A DNA stretch of 6,200 bases, from NCBI GenBank assembly GCA_001797905.1, contig MGQS01000124.1, forward strand, positions 9,413-15,612, given 5' to 3'. Within the stretch, counting starts at the first letter, position 1; every line of letters begins with the position of its first letter. This document shows positions 5,444 through 6,200 of this stretch, piece after piece. The stretch is from Deltaproteobacteria bacterium RBG_16_54_11 (GTDB lineage: Bacteria; Desulfobacterota; B13-G15; RBG-16-54-18). Both the position numbers and the translations under genes were made by a program. The notes under the pieces are model-generated. The model was not told the DNA's origin and searched no databases. It saw nothing but the letters and a program-made list of their open reading frames with translations.

Positions 5444-5860
5444 TCACAGAAGGATCACGGCATCTCCTATCGCAATCCTGCCGCTCTTGACTACCTTGCC
5501 GAACCTCCCCTCACGGCTGACAATATAGGGCCTCCCTTCCTCCTTAGGCACTTCCTTGCCGATGTAACAGATCACGACCTCTGCCTCGCCGATTCTCAAT
5601 CGGCATCCAATTCCCAGCTCATCCAGAGGGATCCCTTCCATGGTGATGTTCTCGGTATAGTCGTCGGCAATGGTGGCCCTGACAGCTGGAGGCACCAGGG
5701 CCATGGCCTCCAGCGGCAGGATGCTCACCTGTCTATCACCTACGCCGGCATGGGCATCGCCCTCTAACCCCCACCCCTCGCGAAGATACCCCTCATGCAC
5801 ATTGCTTTTGAGAATTCCCCGTTGCGCCGCCTTGTTGACGGCTATAACCTTTCCTATCAT
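5444..5860 (-). CDS. MOSC-domain protein lacking the usual cysteine
   Basis: MOSC domains occur at the C-terminus of molybdenum-cofactor sulfurases and in small stand-alone proteins linked to Moco metabolism; they are thought to carry sulfur or bind the cofactor. This 138-residue protein is essentially one domain. It has a start like MIGKVIAVNKAAQRG, then GYLREGWGLEGDAHAG (24-39) and RQVSILPLEAM (43-53), YTENITMEGIPLDELGIG (68-85) with CRLRIGEAEV after it, IGKEVPKEEGRP (100-111), and SREGRFGKVVKSGRIAIGD (116-134). Many small MOSC proteins have IGKEC followed by a second cysteine before PREG; here Val104 and a shorter EEGRPYIV segment replace them. The only cysteines are 86 and 98. ATG 5860 is preceded by GGAAAAG. 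Two stops in a row (TGA, TAA) end it. It lies downstream of moaC on the same strand, supporting a Moco-related role. Confidence 0.88.
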   Translation of the reverse strand: MIGKVIAVNKAAQRGILKSNVHEGYLREGWGLEGDAHAGVGDRQVSILPLEAMALVPPAVRATIADDYTENITMEGIPLDELGIGCRLRIGEAEVVICYIGKEVPKEEGRPYIVSREGRFGKVVKSGRIAIGDAVILL

Positions 5861-5910
5861 CTACTCTTTTCCAAATCCTAATAAGGTTTTATCTCTGGAC
5901 ATATCATAAT

Positions 5911-6002
5911 CCCCCTCTCCCGCTAGCGGGAGAGGGTTGGGGTGAGGGTGGATATGCCCCCGGACTCCCCCTCACCTTATTCCTCTCCCCAAGGGGAGAG
6001 GA
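5911..6002. repeat. REP-pair / REPIN-like inverted repeat
   Basis: Two GC-rich hairpins of the same family face each other. The left is a perfect 24-nt palindrome at 5913-5936 (CCCTCTCCCG with its mirror, GCTAGC centre), followed by GGTTGGGGTGAGGG. The right is a 10-bp stem at 5981-6002 (TCCTCTCCCC-AA-GGGGAGAGGA), preceded by CCCCCTCACC. The inner arms GGTGAGGG (5941-5948) and CCCTCACC (5969-5976) are also complementary, so the whole unit is one large dyad. This head-to-head layout is that of REPIN/BIME-type non-coding elements, which are usually dispersed by a RAYT transposase encoded elsewhere; none is in the window. It sits between moaC and the MOSC gene and could cause partial termination or mRNA stabilisation of moaC. 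Copy number in the genome is not visible from here. Confidence 0.8.
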
Positions 6003-6026
6003 TGCTAAGAGGTTCGGCAATCTCAT

Positions 6027-6200
6027 TTATCGTGCCAAACGTTCACGTCGAAAGTCTCCGCTCTTTCCTCCCTGCTTCTCCACCAGGTGGATGTCGGAGA
6101 TCACCATCTCCCGATTCACGGCCTTGCACATGTCGTAGATGGTCAGGGCGGCAATTGCGACTGCCGTCAAGGCCTCCATCTCGACACCTGTTTTCCCAGT
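6027..6200 (-). CDS. moaC: Cyclic pyranopterin monophosphate synthase MoaC (3' end only)
   Basis: MoaC converts 3',8-cyclo-7,8-dihydro-GTP, made by MoaA, into cyclic pyranopterin monophosphate in the first stage of molybdenum-cofactor synthesis. The last 57 residues are present, about a third of the usual 160. They begin TGKTGVEMEALTAVAIAALT and continue IYDMCKAVNREMVISDIHL, then VEKQGGKSGDF. The conserved Glu residues of GVEMEA and the Asp and Lys of YDMCKA, which belong to the active site in the family, are intact. After the usual end (GGKSG plus a few residues) comes a short basic tail RRERLAR. The stop is TAA at 6029-6027. The start and any promoter lie beyond the window. It is transcribed toward the REPIN-like element and the MOSC gene. 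Confidence 0.96.
   Translation of the reverse strand, partial: TGKTGVEMEALTAVAIAALTIYDMCKAVNREMVISDIHLVEKQGGKSGDFRRERLAR

Noticed and set aside
5402..5767. 121-codon plus-strand ORF opposite the MOSC gene
   Set aside because: The minus frame is a clear MOSC domain; the plus ORF lacks domain features and starts just after a strong terminator.
5911..6002. Possible CRISPR repeat or rho-independent terminator for moaC
   Set aside because: There are only two, inverted, unequal copies with no regular spacers, and neither hairpin is followed by a T-run. The REP-pair explanation fits better.

Overview
The window is a compact stretch of bacterial chromosome carrying housekeeping genes. It has moderately high GC, few gaps and no mobile-element gene. 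The gene set (MreB/MreC, bS21, MiaA, ScpB, RluB, a dolichol/diacylglycerol-kinase-like membrane protein, MOSC protein, MoaC) points to a Gram-negative-type rod-shaped bacterium. The protein style and gene order are most reminiscent of Desulfobacterota or a related deep proteobacterial lineage. That placement is an impression from the sequence only and was not tested by any search.

Layout. Bases 1-2222 read on the minus strand: rpsU-like bS21 (2037-2222), a 327-base gap with a short-hairpin repeat array and the mreB promoter, mreB (672-1709), and the 5' part of mreC (670 down to 1, running off the window). Bases 2223-2413 are a divergent promoter region, with a good sigma-70-type promoter on each strand. 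Bases 2414-5258 are a tight plus-strand operon miaA-scpB-rluB-kinase-like gene, with gaps of 12 nt, 2 nt and a 4-nt ATGA overlap. It ends at a strong, probably bidirectional intrinsic terminator (5290-5326). Bases 5444-6200 read on the minus strand again: the 3' end of moaC, a REP-pair (REPIN-like) inverted repeat, and a MOSC-domain gene that runs toward the same terminator.

How the genes fit together. MreB and MreC are the core of the elongasome that directs lateral wall synthesis. bS21, MiaA (tRNA A37 prenylation) and RluB (23S pseudouridylation) serve translation. ScpB serves chromosome condensation, but its usual neighbour scpA is absent here. The membrane kinase-like gene is translationally coupled to rluB. 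MoaC and the MOSC protein belong to molybdenum-cofactor biology.

I do not see a new defence, mobile or secondary-metabolism system. The points most worth a second look are: a miaA promoter placed so that the mRNA would be leaderless; a tandem array of four 14-nt hairpins with a compensatory base change downstream of rpsU; a MOSC protein lacking the family's usual cysteine; a REPIN-like element inside the moaC-MOSC unit; and nine-G homopolymers inside both mreB and miaA.
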